From: an archaeon
Lineage (GTDB): Archaea; Thermoproteota; Nitrososphaeria; Nitrososphaerales; Gagatemarchaeaceae
DNA: 47,019 nucleotides
Direction of reading: 5' to 3'
NCBI GenBank assembly: GCA_021848045.1
Contig: JAJZNC010000018.1
Location: 1 to 47,019 of the forward strand
How positions within the stretch are numbered: the stretch's first letter is position 1; each line of letters starts with the position of its first letter. A program made the translations under genes and the position numbers. Below, piece by piece: positions 31,458 to 40,323 of this stretch. The notes under the pieces were generated by a model that ran no database searches, was not told the DNA's origin, and saw only the letters and a list, made by a program, of their open reading frames with translations.

Positions 31458-32693
31458 ATGGGAAAGATAGCCGATCCTGGACTGGCGGAAGAGGGCGAGA
31501 AGAACTTCCTCTGGGCCAAGGGGCACATGACCGCCCTGTCCACAATCGCCTCGAAGTACGCTACCAAGAAGCCGCTGAAGGGGGTGACGGTGGGCGTGTG
31601 CCTCCACGTCACAAAGGAGACCTCGGTCCTTGTCGACTCGCTCCTCATCGCGGGGGCTGAGGTGAAGCTCGCGGCGGCGAACCCGCTCTCGACCCAGGAC
31701 GACATCGCGGCGTACCTCTCCACGAGGGCGGAGGTCTGGGCCTGGCGCGGGGAGTCCGGGAAGGACTACGACTGGTGCGTCGGGCAGGTCGTCTCGTCGA
31801 AGCCTGACGTGATCATCGACGACGGGGCCGACCTCCACGTGGCGGCCAACCTGAAGCGCACCCCCTCTGTCCTCGGCGGCTGCGAGGAGACCACGACGGG
31901 GGTGCTCAGGGTGAAGGCCCTCGAGAAGGACGGGAAGCTCGGATACCCGATCGTCGCGATAAACAACGCCAAGACCAAGTTCCTGTTCGACAACCGCTTC
32001 GGCACCGGCCAGAGCACCTTCGACGGGATCCTGAGGGCGACCTCCCTCCTCATCGCGGGGAAGAAGGTAGTCGTGGTGGGCTACGGCTGGGTGGGCAAGG
32101 GGGTCGCGAAGCGCGCCAGGGGCCTGGACGCCAACGTCACCGTGGTCGAGGTCGACCCGATAAAGGCCCTCGAGGCGCACCTGGACGGCTTCCTGGTGGC
32201 CAACATCGGGGAGGCCGCTCGATACGGCGAGATCTTCGTGACCTGCACGGGGCAGAAGCACGTCATCTCGTACTCCGCCGTAAAGTCGATGAGGGACGGG
32301 GCGATCCTCTCTAACGCGGGCCACTTCGACGTCGAGATAGACGTAAAGTCCATCATGGACGAGGCCAAGTCGGTCAAGCAGGTCCGCCCGAACACCGACG
32401 AGATCGCCCTCCCGAACGGGAAGAGGATCTACCTCCTGGGCAAGGGGAGGATCGTCAACCTGGTGGCCGCGGAAGGGCACCCGCCTGAGGTGATGCAGAT
32501 GTCGTTCGCCAACCAGTTCATGTCGGCGCTCTACGTCTACAAGAACCACTCGAAGCTCCAGAAGAAGGTGCTCGACGTCCCCCCCGAGATAGAGGAGGAG
32601 GTCGCGATGTCGACGCTCCGCTCCCTCGGCATAACCATCGACAGGGCGACCAAGGAGCAGCTGAAGTACGCCGAGAGCTGGGCTCTTGAGTAA
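31458..32693 (+). CDS. ahcY: Adenosylhomocysteinase
   Basis: 411 residues, typical for archaea. It splits S-adenosylhomocysteine, the by-product of methylation, into adenosine and homocysteine. The substrate and NAD parts are visible: KGVTVGVCLHVTKETSVLVDSLLIAGAEVKLAAANPLSTQDD, DDGADLH, GCEETTTGVLR, NNAKTKFLFDNRFGTGQS, and the NAD loop VVVVGYGWVGKGVAKRARGL. The last codons overlap the TTG start of metG by 8 bases, which links homocysteine formation to methionyl-tRNA synthesis in one transcript. Confidence 0.95.
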   Translation: MGKIADPGLAEEGEKNFLWAKGHMTALSTIASKYATKKPLKGVTVGVCLHVTKETSVLVDSLLIAGAEVKLAAANPLSTQDDIAAYLSTRAEVWAWRGESGKDYDWCVGQVVSSKPDVIIDDGADLHVAANLKRTPSVLGGCEETTTGVLRVKALEKDGKLGYPIVAINNAKTKFLFDNRFGTGQSTFDGILRATSLLIAGKKVVVVGYGWVGKGVAKRARGLDANVTVVEVDPIKALEAHLDGFLVANIGEAARYGEIFVTCTGQKHVISYSAVKSMRDGAILSNAGHFDVEIDVKSIMDEAKSVKQVRPNTDEIALPNGKRIYLLGKGRIVNLVAAEGHPPEVMQMSFANQFMSALYVYKNHSKLQKKVLDVPPEIEEEVAMSTLRSLGITIDRATKEQLKYAESWALE

Positions 32694-34419
32694 CAGAGAG
32701 AGAGCGACACCAAGCGGGGGGGCGCACGGGAAGCGCAGGGTGCTGGTCTGCTGCGCCCTCCCCTACACCAACGCGGTCCCCCACGTCGGGAACATCGTGG
32801 GCTCCCACCTCCCGGCCGACATCTTCGCGAGGTACTGCAGGCTGAAGGGATACGAGACGGTCTTCGTGGGCGGGGCGGACGAGAACGGGACGCCCACGGA
32901 GGTCGCGGCCATCGAGCTGAAGGTCACCCCGAAGCGGCTCACGGACGTCTTCTACGCGGTCCACAAGTCCATCTACGACTGGTTCGAGATATCATACGAC
33001 AACTTCTCCAGGACCTCGCTCCCTGTCCACCACAAGACCACCCAGGAGCTCTTCCTCAAGATCTACGAGAAGGGGTACGTCACGAAAGGCGTGATGCGGC
33101 TCCCCTACTGCGAGAACGACAAGCTCTTCCTGGCGGACCGCTACGTGGTGGGCAAGTGCCCCGTCTGCGGCTATGACTTCGCCAGGGGAGACCAGTGCGA
33201 GAACTGCGCGACCCTCCTCGAGCCGGAGCAGCTCATCGACCCAAAGTGCAAGATCGACGGCAGCGTCCCGGTCTTCAGGGACAGCGACAACCTCTTCCTG
33301 GAGCTCGAGAAGCTCCAGCCTGAGCTCGAGGCCTGGATCTCCGGCCAGAGGCACTGGCGGAAGCAGGTGAGCTCCCTGGCCCTGGCGTGGATCAAGGAGG
33401 GGCTGAGGAGGAGGAGCATAACGCGGGACCTGAAGTGGGGCGTCCCCGTCCCGCTCGAGGGCTTCGAGGACAAGATCTTCTACGTCTGGTTCGACGCCCC
33501 GATAGGGTACATCTCCTCCACCAAGGAGTGGGCCGAGAGGACCGGGCAGCCGGAGCGGTGGAAGGACTTTTGGATGGACCCGGAGACGCGGGTCTACAAC
33601 TTCCTGGGCAAGGACAACATCCCCTTCCACACCATATTCTGGCCGGGGATGCTCATGGCGAACGGGGGGCTGAACCTTCCCTACGACGTCGTCGGGCTCC
33701 AGTACTGCAACTACGAGGGGGACAAGATATCAAAGTCCAGGAACTGGGGGATATTCTGCGAGAAGGTGGTGGAGTCCGGGCTCGACCCTGACATCTGGCG
33801 CTACTACCTCACATACCTGATACCGGAGACGAAGGACTCCGAGTTCAAGTGGGACGACTTCCAGTCGAGGGTGAACAACGAGCTCGTCGCCGCGATAGGG
33901 AACTTCGTCCACCGGACCCTGACCTTCGCCTCCAACTTCCTGGAGGGGGCTGTCAGGAAGATGGAGCTCGCACCCGACGACAGGCGGCTCGAGGAGGATG
34001 TGAAGAGGCACGCGGCGGAGGCAGACCAGGCCCTCCAGGAGGCGAGGCTCAAGGACGCCCTCAGGAGCGTCCTCCAGATCGCGACCCTCGGGAACGAGTA
34101 CTTCCAGAAGAACCAGCCCTGGGCGCTGATCAAGACCGACAGGGACGCCTGCGCCAGGGTGATCTACTGCTGCGTCGGCATCTGCGGGGTGCTGGCGGTG
34201 GCGATGGCCCCCTTCCTTCCGGGGGCGTCGAGGAAGGTGGCACGGACCCTGGGGATGGCTGACGCCCTCTCATGGGAAGGGGGGCTCTCGTTCTCCCTCC
34301 CTGACGTGAGGCTCTCAGGCAAGCCTGAGATACTCTTCAAGAAGATCGACGACGCAGAGGTGGCCCGCCTGAGGGCCACCGTCACGAGGAGCTCCGAGCC
34401 CGCCGAGTTCTTCAGGTAA
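32686..34419 (+). CDS. metG: Methionyl-tRNA synthetase
   Basis: 577 residues from a TTG start that overlaps ahcY. Class I synthetase: the HIGH-type motif is PHVGN (residues 32-36) after VLVCCALPYTNA, and the KMSKS-type loop is KISKS (residues 347-351). One zinc knuckle (CPVCGYDFARGDQCENC) lies in the connective domain. The C-terminal anticodon-binding helices follow (NELVAAIGNFVHRTLTFASNF). There is no C-terminal dimerisation domain of the EMAP/Trbp111 type, which agrees with the short length. Confidence 0.95.
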   Translation: MSNRERATPSGGAHGKRRVLVCCALPYTNAVPHVGNIVGSHLPADIFARYCRLKGYETVFVGGADENGTPTEVAAIELKVTPKRLTDVFYAVHKSIYDWFEISYDNFSRTSLPVHHKTTQELFLKIYEKGYVTKGVMRLPYCENDKLFLADRYVVGKCPVCGYDFARGDQCENCATLLEPEQLIDPKCKIDGSVPVFRDSDNLFLELEKLQPELEAWISGQRHWRKQVSSLALAWIKEGLRRRSITRDLKWGVPVPLEGFEDKIFYVWFDAPIGYISSTKEWAERTGQPERWKDFWMDPETRVYNFLGKDNIPFHTIFWPGMLMANGGLNLPYDVVGLQYCNYEGDKISKSRNWGIFCEKVVESGLDPDIWRYYLTYLIPETKDSEFKWDDFQSRVNNELVAAIGNFVHRTLTFASNFLEGAVRKMELAPDDRRLEEDVKRHAAEADQALQEARLKDALRSVLQIATLGNEYFQKNQPWALIKTDRDACARVIYCCVGICGVLAVAMAPFLPGASRKVARTLGMADALSWEGGLSFSLPDVRLSGKPEILFKKIDDAEVARLRATVTRSSEPAEFFR

Positions 34420-34425
34420 CGGGGG

Positions 34426-35463
34426 CTACTCGCAAGACAGGACCCGCTCCAGCCCCTCCACGAGGGTGCAGTCGAGCGAGTCGTCGATGTTCCCCCTGGG
34501 CCCGAGTATGGCGTCGATGGGGTCGTAGCTGTCGTACTTGGTCCTGGTGAAGCCGGAGGCCAGGACGCTGACCTGCAGCTGAGACCCCGCCCCGCTCCTG
34601 TAGCTCACGGCGTACTCCACGTCCAGCGAGGGGCTACCGAACATGGAGCCCAGCCTCCTGACGGCGGTGGCCGTTTCGCTCGCCGAGATGCTGGCGTCCC
34701 CCGTCAGCACCACGACCGCGTGGCTGGCGTCGTTCATCTGCGCCTTCTTCCCTATCCCGATTATCGCGCGCGACAGGGCGTCTTCCGCCTTGTCGATCGA
34801 GCCCGAGGAGGCGCTGGTGAGGAACGAGTATCCGCCCGCGGCGACCGTCCCTAGGACCTTGTTCAGCCCCACGGGGATCGAGTCCTGGGACTGCCTCGCG
34901 AGGAGGGAGCCCAAGGCCTTTACGGCCTCCTTGTTCGCCACCTCGTACAGCTCCTTCAGTGTCGCCTCGCTGCCCACGTTGAAGAGGGCCCCGTTGTCTA
35001 TCACGACCACGCCGTTCGAGACGGCCCTGAGCTTCTTCAGCGCGAGCCCCGAGTAGAACCTCAGCCTCTCCTCAAAGTCGAAGGGCATCACGGCGATGCT
35101 GACCGCGTCGGCTCCCGCCTCTCGCGCCAGCCCCGCCACCACGGGAGCCAAGCCCGAGCCTGTCGCCCTCCCTAGTCCCGCGACCACGAAGACGACCTTC
35201 GCGTCCTGCAGGAGACCCTTCATCTCCTCGTGGTGCGGGAGAGCGAAGCCCCTCACCATAGAGGGGCTCGGCTTTTGTGCGATGGGCGACTCTATCACCA
35301 GCCGCTCGCCTTCGCCCGCGGACTCGAGGTCCGCTCTGTCGCAGGTCACGTATGCGAACCTGTCAACCAGGGTTGTCTCCCGGCTAAGGGCGGACACTAT
35401 CCTGATTCCTGCGCTTCCTATCCCGACGGCGACGACTTCAGCGGAAGAGATGGGGCCGGACAT
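34426..35463 (-). CDS. Divergent FtsZ/tubulin-like protein
   Basis: 345 residues from the ATG at 35463. An in-frame ATG at 35493 is possible, but an AT-rich ATTAATG box there lies about 27 bases before 35463, so the shorter form fits a leaderless start. The fold is that of the FtsZ/CetZ GTPase domain: SSAEVVAVGIGSAGIRIVSAL, and VVFVVAGLGRATGSGLAPVVAGLAREAGADAVSIAVMPFDFEERLRFYSGLALKKLRAVSNGVVVIDNGAL. The tubulin signature GGGTGSG is altered to GRATGSG (residues 98-104). No N-x-D-x-x-D T7 loop is seen in the expected SIPVGLNKVLGTVAAGGYS region, so GTP hydrolysis on polymerisation is doubtful. It resembles the FtsZ-like proteins of Thaumarchaeota. Confidence 0.8.
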   Translation of the reverse strand: MSGPISSAEVVAVGIGSAGIRIVSALSRETTLVDRFAYVTCDRADLESAGEGERLVIESPIAQKPSPSMVRGFALPHHEEMKGLLQDAKVVFVVAGLGRATGSGLAPVVAGLAREAGADAVSIAVMPFDFEERLRFYSGLALKKLRAVSNGVVVIDNGALFNVGSEATLKELYEVANKEAVKALGSLLARQSQDSIPVGLNKVLGTVAAGGYSFLTSASSGSIDKAEDALSRAIIGIGKKAQMNDASHAVVVLTGDASISASETATAVRRLGSMFGSPSLDVEYAVSYRSGAGSQLQVSVLASGFTRTKYDSYDPIDAILGPRGNIDDSLDCTLVEGLERVLSCE

Positions 35464-35566
35464 TGGCTGGACAAGGTACGTCGTCGATTGCATTAATGAA
35501 CCCACGAATCAAAATAGTGGACCATTGGTGCATACCGCGTTCACCTCCGACCGCGCGGGAGGTGCC

Positions 35567-37066
35567 TCACCACTTGACCCTGAGCGTGAGAGGGTGCGAC
35601 GCCTTTACCTCGTCTATCTTCCCGATGCTGGTGTTCTTCGGCTCGTCCTCGAGCTCGCCCGCCTTTAGCTTCTTGAAGAGGCCGTTGAGCATCGCGGCGT
35701 AGTCGTCGAGGGCCTCGACCGTCTCGGTCTCGGTGGGCTCGATCATCAGGGCCTCCTCTACAGTGAGCGGGAAGTACACGGTGGGGGAGTGGACCCCGTA
35801 GTCCAGGATGGCCTTGGCTATCTTGCCGGCGCCACCGTGCCCTCCCTTCACCGATACGATCGCCTCGTGCTTCCTCCTTATCCCGCCGCCGACGGGGATG
35901 CTGTAGCCCTGCGTGTCGAGCTTCGAGAGGAGGTACTCTGCCCCGAGGACCGCGAGGCTGGAGACGTTGTCGAGCCCGTCCGCCCCAAGGAGCCTGATGT
36001 ACGAGTACGCCCGCAGGAGGATCGCGGAGTTGGCGTAGAAGCCCTTCAGCCTCCCCACTGACCTCGGCCGCGCGTAGTCGAGCCTGTACTCGTCCCCGCT
36101 CTTCTCGACCATCGGCACCGGCAGATAGTCCTGGAGCGAGGCGGCCGCCCCTACCGGGCCTGCTCCCGGCCCTCCCCCTCCGTGCGGCGTCGCGAAGGTC
36201 TTGTGCAGGTTGAGGTGGACCACGTCGAACCCCATGTCCCCAGGCCTGGCCTTGCCAAGGAGGGCGTTCATGTTGGCTCCGTCGTAGTACATCAGGCCGC
36301 CCGCCTCGTGGACGGCCTTTGAGATCTCGCTGACGTCGGGCTCGAAGAGCCCGAGCGTGTTGGGCACCGTGAGCATCATCCCGGCCGTCCTCGGGGTGAC
36401 CTTGGACTTTACCGACTCGATGGTGACGAGCCCGCTCTCGTTGGACGGCACCTTGACCACCTCGAAGCCCGCCATCGCCGCGCTGGCGGGGTTCGTCCCG
36501 TGCGCCGAGTCTGCCACGAGTATCTCGTTCTTGTCCGCCCTGCCCTGGTCGCGGAGGTACCTGCGTATCATGAGGACGCCGGCGAACTCGCCCTGGGCGC
36601 CCGCGGCGGTGCTTAGGGCGAACCTCTTCATCCCTGTGATCTCGCAGAGCATCTCGGAGAGCTCGTGGAACACCTGGAGGAGCCCCTGGACCGTCGAGTC
36701 GTGCTGGAGCGGGTGCGCGTCTCGCATCCGCGGGGAGGAGGCGATCGCCTCGGAGACCTTGGGGTTGTACTTCATGGTGCAGCTCCCGAGCGGATACATC
36801 CCGGTCTCGACAGAGAAGTTCATCTGGGAGAGCCTGTTGAAGTGCCGCAGGACCTGGAGCTCGCTGAGCTCCGGGAGCGGCGCGTCCCCGCTCCTCCTGA
36901 GCGCCTGCGGGATCAGCTTGCCGGCTTTCGAGGCCGCCCAGGCCTTGATCTTCGGGTCCTCCGGGACTATGAACCCCAGCCTCCCCTTCCTCCCGAGCTC
37001 CGAGAGGAGCGGCTCGTCCCAGAACGCCTGCCGGTACCTCGCTTCTCCTTTTCCGGCCTGCCCCAT
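35567..37066 (-). CDS. gcvPB: Glycine dehydrogenase (decarboxylating) subunit 2
   Basis: 499 residues. It is the PLP-binding half of the split P protein of the glycine cleavage system, with the PLP lysine in DVVHLNLHKTFATPHGGGGPGAGPVG and the glycine-loop ADSAHGTNPASAAMAGF. With GcvPA it decarboxylates glycine and loads the aminomethyl group on the H protein. It begins 1 base after the gcvPA stop. The T, H and L proteins are not in the window. Confidence 0.95.
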   Translation of the reverse strand: MGQAGKGEARYRQAFWDEPLLSELGRKGRLGFIVPEDPKIKAWAASKAGKLIPQALRRSGDAPLPELSELQVLRHFNRLSQMNFSVETGMYPLGSCTMKYNPKVSEAIASSPRMRDAHPLQHDSTVQGLLQVFHELSEMLCEITGMKRFALSTAAGAQGEFAGVLMIRRYLRDQGRADKNEILVADSAHGTNPASAAMAGFEVVKVPSNESGLVTIESVKSKVTPRTAGMMLTVPNTLGLFEPDVSEISKAVHEAGGLMYYDGANMNALLGKARPGDMGFDVVHLNLHKTFATPHGGGGPGAGPVGAAASLQDYLPVPMVEKSGDEYRLDYARPRSVGRLKGFYANSAILLRAYSYIRLLGADGLDNVSSLAVLGAEYLLSKLDTQGYSIPVGGGIRRKHEAIVSVKGGHGGAGKIAKAILDYGVHSPTVYFPLTVEEALMIEPTETETVEALDDYAAMLNGLFKKLKAGELEDEPKNTSIGKIDEVKASHPLTLRVKW

Positions 37067-37067
37067 C

Positions 37068-38453
37068 CTAGACCACCCCTCCCAATGCCCCCACGAGGCG
37101 GGCGATGTCCTCGCCCGCGTGCACCTCCGTGACGCAGTACGCCCCCGCCTGTCCTATCTGGTTTGCGTGCCTCGAGAGCGGGTACCCAGCCATGACGCCC
37201 CTCTTGGCCAGCTCGGCGAAGACCCACGCGGCGTCCCGCCTGTTGTATCCTATCGTGAACTCACCGAAGAACGCCCCATCGAAGAGCGGCGCCTTCACCG
37301 ACTTTAGGCTGGCTACCTGCTCCACCGCGTAGTGGGCGTTGGCGACGTTGACCTCGCCGAGCTTCTTGAAGCCGTTCTTCCCCAGAAGGGACATGTAGGC
37401 GGCGGCCGCGAGCGCAAGGAGCGCCTGGTTGGTGCAGATGTTCGACGTGGCAGCCTCCCTCCTGATGTGCTGCTCCCTGGTCTGCAGGACCATGCAGAAC
37501 GCCTTCCCCGCCCCGTCCTTCGTGGTCGTGATCCCGATCAGCCTCCCGGGCATGCTCCTGGCCAGCCCTATGTCCTTCACCGCGAAGATCCCCATGTGCG
37601 GCCCGCCGAAGTTCATCGGGGTCCCCAGGGGCTGACCCTCGCCCACCACCACGTCCGCGCCGTAGCTCCCCGGGTCGCGGAGAAGCGACAGGGTCACGGG
37701 GTTCACCCCCACTATCACAAGGCCACCCGCGGCGTGCACCATCCTCACCGCCTCGTCGATGCCCTCCTCTATCACCCCGAACACGTTGGGGCTCTCGATG
37801 TACAGGGCGGCGACCTCGCCAGCCCCCTCGGCGAGTCGAGCCTTCAGGGCGCCCAGGTCGAGAGCGCCGCTCCTCGTCTCGAATGCCACCGGGACCAGCC
37901 TCACGCCCATCGGCTCGGCGTACGTCCTTACGACCTCGAGCCTCCCGTCCCCGATGCTGTTCGCGAACAGGACGGTCTTCCTCCCCTTCACCCTCGAGGC
38001 CATCCTCACCGCCTCCCCCGCTGCTGATGCCCAGTCGTACATCGAGCTGTTGCAGACCTGCATCCCCAGGAGGTCGCACATCATGCTCTGGTACTCGAAC
38101 AGGGCCTGAAGCATCCCCTGGCTTATCTCTGGCTGGTAGGGCGTGTAGGCGGTGTAGAACTCCTGGCGCGATAGGATCGAGTCCACCGCGGCGGGTATGT
38201 AGTGCGGGTAGACACCCCCCCCAAGGAAGCAGAGCTGCTCGGGAGGGGTCTTGTTCTTGGCCAGCATCTTGTGCAGCTCCCTCCTGACGACCGCCTCTCC
38301 ATCGCCGTCCGGGATCGCCAGCTTCCTCTTCAGGCGGAGCGCCTCCGGGATGTCGGAGAACAGGTCGGCGGTCGAGCTGGCGTCGACCTGCTCGAGCATC
38401 TTGCTTATCGTCTCGTCCTCGAGGTTCGGCAGGAACGGGTGGGCTTGGACCAT
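37068..38453 (-). CDS. gcvPA: Glycine dehydrogenase (decarboxylating) subunit 1
   Basis: 461 residues from the ATG at 38453; the open frame further upstream lacks family sequence and enters the promoter. The first residues (HPFLPNLEDETISKMLEQVDASSTADLFSDIPEALRLKRKL) and CFLGGGVYPHYIPAAVDSILSRQEFYTAYTPYQPEISQGMLQALFEYQSMMCDLLGM are typical of GcvPA. It forms the heterotetramer with GcvPB. The start is about 36 bases from a TATA-like box at 38486-38493. Confidence 0.95.
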   Translation of the reverse strand: MVQAHPFLPNLEDETISKMLEQVDASSTADLFSDIPEALRLKRKLAIPDGDGEAVVRRELHKMLAKNKTPPEQLCFLGGGVYPHYIPAAVDSILSRQEFYTAYTPYQPEISQGMLQALFEYQSMMCDLLGMQVCNSSMYDWASAAGEAVRMASRVKGRKTVLFANSIGDGRLEVVRTYAEPMGVRLVPVAFETRSGALDLGALKARLAEGAGEVAALYIESPNVFGVIEEGIDEAVRMVHAAGGLVIVGVNPVTLSLLRDPGSYGADVVVGEGQPLGTPMNFGGPHMGIFAVKDIGLARSMPGRLIGITTTKDGAGKAFCMVLQTREQHIRREAATSNICTNQALLALAAAAYMSLLGKNGFKKLGEVNVANAHYAVEQVASLKSVKAPLFDGAFFGEFTIGYNRRDAAWVFAELAKRGVMAGYPLSRHANQIGQAGAYCVTEVHAGEDIARLVGALGGVV

Positions 38454-38485
38454 TGGTGGAGCGGCCCATCCACCCCCGTGAACGG

Positions 38486-38493
38486 TTAAAATA
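38486..38493 (-). promoter_or_regulatory. TATA-like box of gcvPA
   Basis: TATTTTAA on the minus strand, centred about 36 bases before the gcvPA ATG, so a leader of about 10 bases. No glycine-riboswitch-like structure is visible in this short leader. Confidence 0.5.
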
Positions 38494-38620
38494 CGCTTCT
38501 GGCCTCGGAGGGGTTCTGCTCCGAACCCCGGTGAGGGCTGAGCTAGGCCGCCCTCCGGAGGGTCGTCCCGGTCGCGGATGGCAGGCTTCATTCCCCCGGA
38601 ACCGGCCCAAAGAGCACAGA

Positions 38621-38627
38621 TTAAATA
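38621..38627 (+). promoter_or_regulatory. TATA-like box at the start of the surface-protein gene
   Basis: TTAAATA overlaps the ATG at 38627. If it is the core promoter, transcription would begin near 38650 and the in-frame TTG at 38654 would be the leaderless start. Confidence 0.4.
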
Positions 38628-40321
38628 TGGTTCTGGGGTGGCTTAGCAATCCTTTGAACTGGAGAAAGGTACTGGCTCTCGCGCTAGCTGCAGGGGTTCT
38701 CTTGGGCTTCGCGCCGGCCTTCTCGCAGGCGCCGAGCTCGAGCTCTGGCATCGCCAGCGTCAGCGTCGACCACTATTACACCCTGAACGCGCTCGGGTAC
38801 GCCGTCATCAACGACAGCTTCACGTTCGTCAACAACGGCACCGCGAGCGAGCAGATACCGACCCTCCAGGTGGGCCTCCCTAGCCTCGTCTCCGCCAGGG
38901 CTTCGGGGCTCGTCCTCTCGCCCTCCGGGCACTTCACCATGTCCCAGTCCCAGACCAACGGGAACACCACCGTGACCATCACCCCGACCCAGGCGACCCT
39001 GGGCGCCGGAGCGAACATGAGCGTCTCGCTCAAGGGCGTGGTCACCCAGGTGCTGAACTTCTCGAAGAGCGGCTTCAACGGCACCGCGTCCCTCCTGATC
39101 CTCTTCTCTCCCTCCGTCAACATGAACGTGAGCCAGATGACCGCCCACATCGTGACCCCCCCGAACGTCCAGTTCGAGACGGGCCACACCGGGTTCACCT
39201 ACGGATCCAACGGGACACTGAGCCTGTCCCAGCCCTCGACGCGCCCGGTCGCCTCCGAGGGTTACATCGCCGTGAACGCCACCCAGGTCGGGTCGCTGAC
39301 GCCGATCGAGGTGACGCAGCTCGTGCGCTCGATAGTCCCCGCAGCGAACGGCGCCCCGACGGTGCAGGACCGGTTCACGGTCCACAACCTGTCCACCTTC
39401 AACCTCACTTCCTTGCACCTGAACGTCCTCGCCCCGGGCCTGACCCAGGTGACCGAGGTCCCGAGCACGGTGACCCCGTTGATCAACCCCCACTCGCTCG
39501 CCCTGAACGCGGGGGACATCTCGCTCGCCAGCGCGAACATCGGGAGCGTGCTCTTCCCGAACAGCAACCTGACCCTCACGATAAGCTATCCGGTCCCGGC
39601 CTCGCTCACGACCGTCTCTGGAAACTCCGTCACGGTCACCATCCCGCTCGCACCGCTCATCGCCGCCCCTGTGAGCAACTACACGATCATCCTCCAGCAC
39701 ACGAGGGGGTTCGTGCCTTCCGGGCAGACCGCGTACCTGGGAGAGTCGGTCTCCCCGCTGACGACAGGGACCGTAAAGTTCACCTACAGCGTCGACGTGG
39801 GCTGGGCAGCTGACCGGGCTGTCCCCGCCGGGATACTCGTCTTCGCCGTCGCGTTCGTCCTCTTCGTCCTCCAAAAGCCGACCGAGAAGAGGGAGGAAGG
39901 CCAGAAGGGGGCCCGCAGGACCCCGGAGGTCCTGAGGGCGTTCGACGACAAGACCGGCCTCGAGACGCAGTACATGGCCGAGTTCGCGTCGGCCGCCAAG
40001 GGCTCGATACCCAAGGCCGACTTCGACAGGATGAGGAACGAGGTCACCGAGCTCAGGTCGCGCGCGATCCAGAGGCTCAACGAGATGAAGCAGGCCCTAG
40101 GGTCGGGCAGGCTCTACGACACCCTTTCGCGCGCCGCAGAGGCCGAGAAGGAGGAGGACCGGGCGTTCAGGGACCTCCTCAACCTGTACATGCAATACCA
40201 CGGCAACAGGATGAACGAGGAGACCTTCAAGAGGCTCCAGCCGAGCTACAAGAAGAGGGCGGACTCCGCGATAGACCACCTCTCGGACACGCTGCACGAA
40301 GTCCAGTCCGAGGACAAGTAG
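38627..40321 (+). CDS. Large cell-surface protein with cytoplasmic helical domain
   Basis: 564 residues from the ATG at 38627; a TTG at 38654 gives a slightly shorter and equally good signal peptide (NWRKVLALALAAGVLLGFAPAFSQA). The mature part is about 365 residues of beta-strand-rich, Ser/Thr/Asn-rich extracellular sequence with many N-glycosylation sequons. One transmembrane helix follows (VPAGILVFAVAFVLFVLQ, near residue 405). The last roughly 140 residues are cytoplasmic and helical (KKRADSAIDHLSDTLHEVQSEDK at the end), with coiled-coil character. Such a layout links an outer-surface domain with an inner scaffold. No family is recognised; it is related neither to the two secreted proteins at 9.9-11.9 kb nor to S-layer proteins I know. 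Confidence 0.75.
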   Translation: MVLGWLSNPLNWRKVLALALAAGVLLGFAPAFSQAPSSSSGIASVSVDHYYTLNALGYAVINDSFTFVNNGTASEQIPTLQVGLPSLVSARASGLVLSPSGHFTMSQSQTNGNTTVTITPTQATLGAGANMSVSLKGVVTQVLNFSKSGFNGTASLLILFSPSVNMNVSQMTAHIVTPPNVQFETGHTGFTYGSNGTLSLSQPSTRPVASEGYIAVNATQVGSLTPIEVTQLVRSIVPAANGAPTVQDRFTVHNLSTFNLTSLHLNVLAPGLTQVTEVPSTVTPLINPHSLALNAGDISLASANIGSVLFPNSNLTLTISYPVPASLTTVSGNSVTVTIPLAPLIAAPVSNYTIILQHTRGFVPSGQTAYLGESVSPLTTGTVKFTYSVDVGWAADRAVPAGILVFAVAFVLFVLQKPTEKREEGQKGARRTPEVLRAFDDKTGLETQYMAEFASAAKGSIPKADFDRMRNEVTELRSRAIQRLNEMKQALGSGRLYDTLSRAAEAEKEEDRAFRDLLNLYMQYHGNRMNEETFKRLQPSYKKRADSAIDHLSDTLHEVQSEDK

Positions 40322-40323
40322 GC

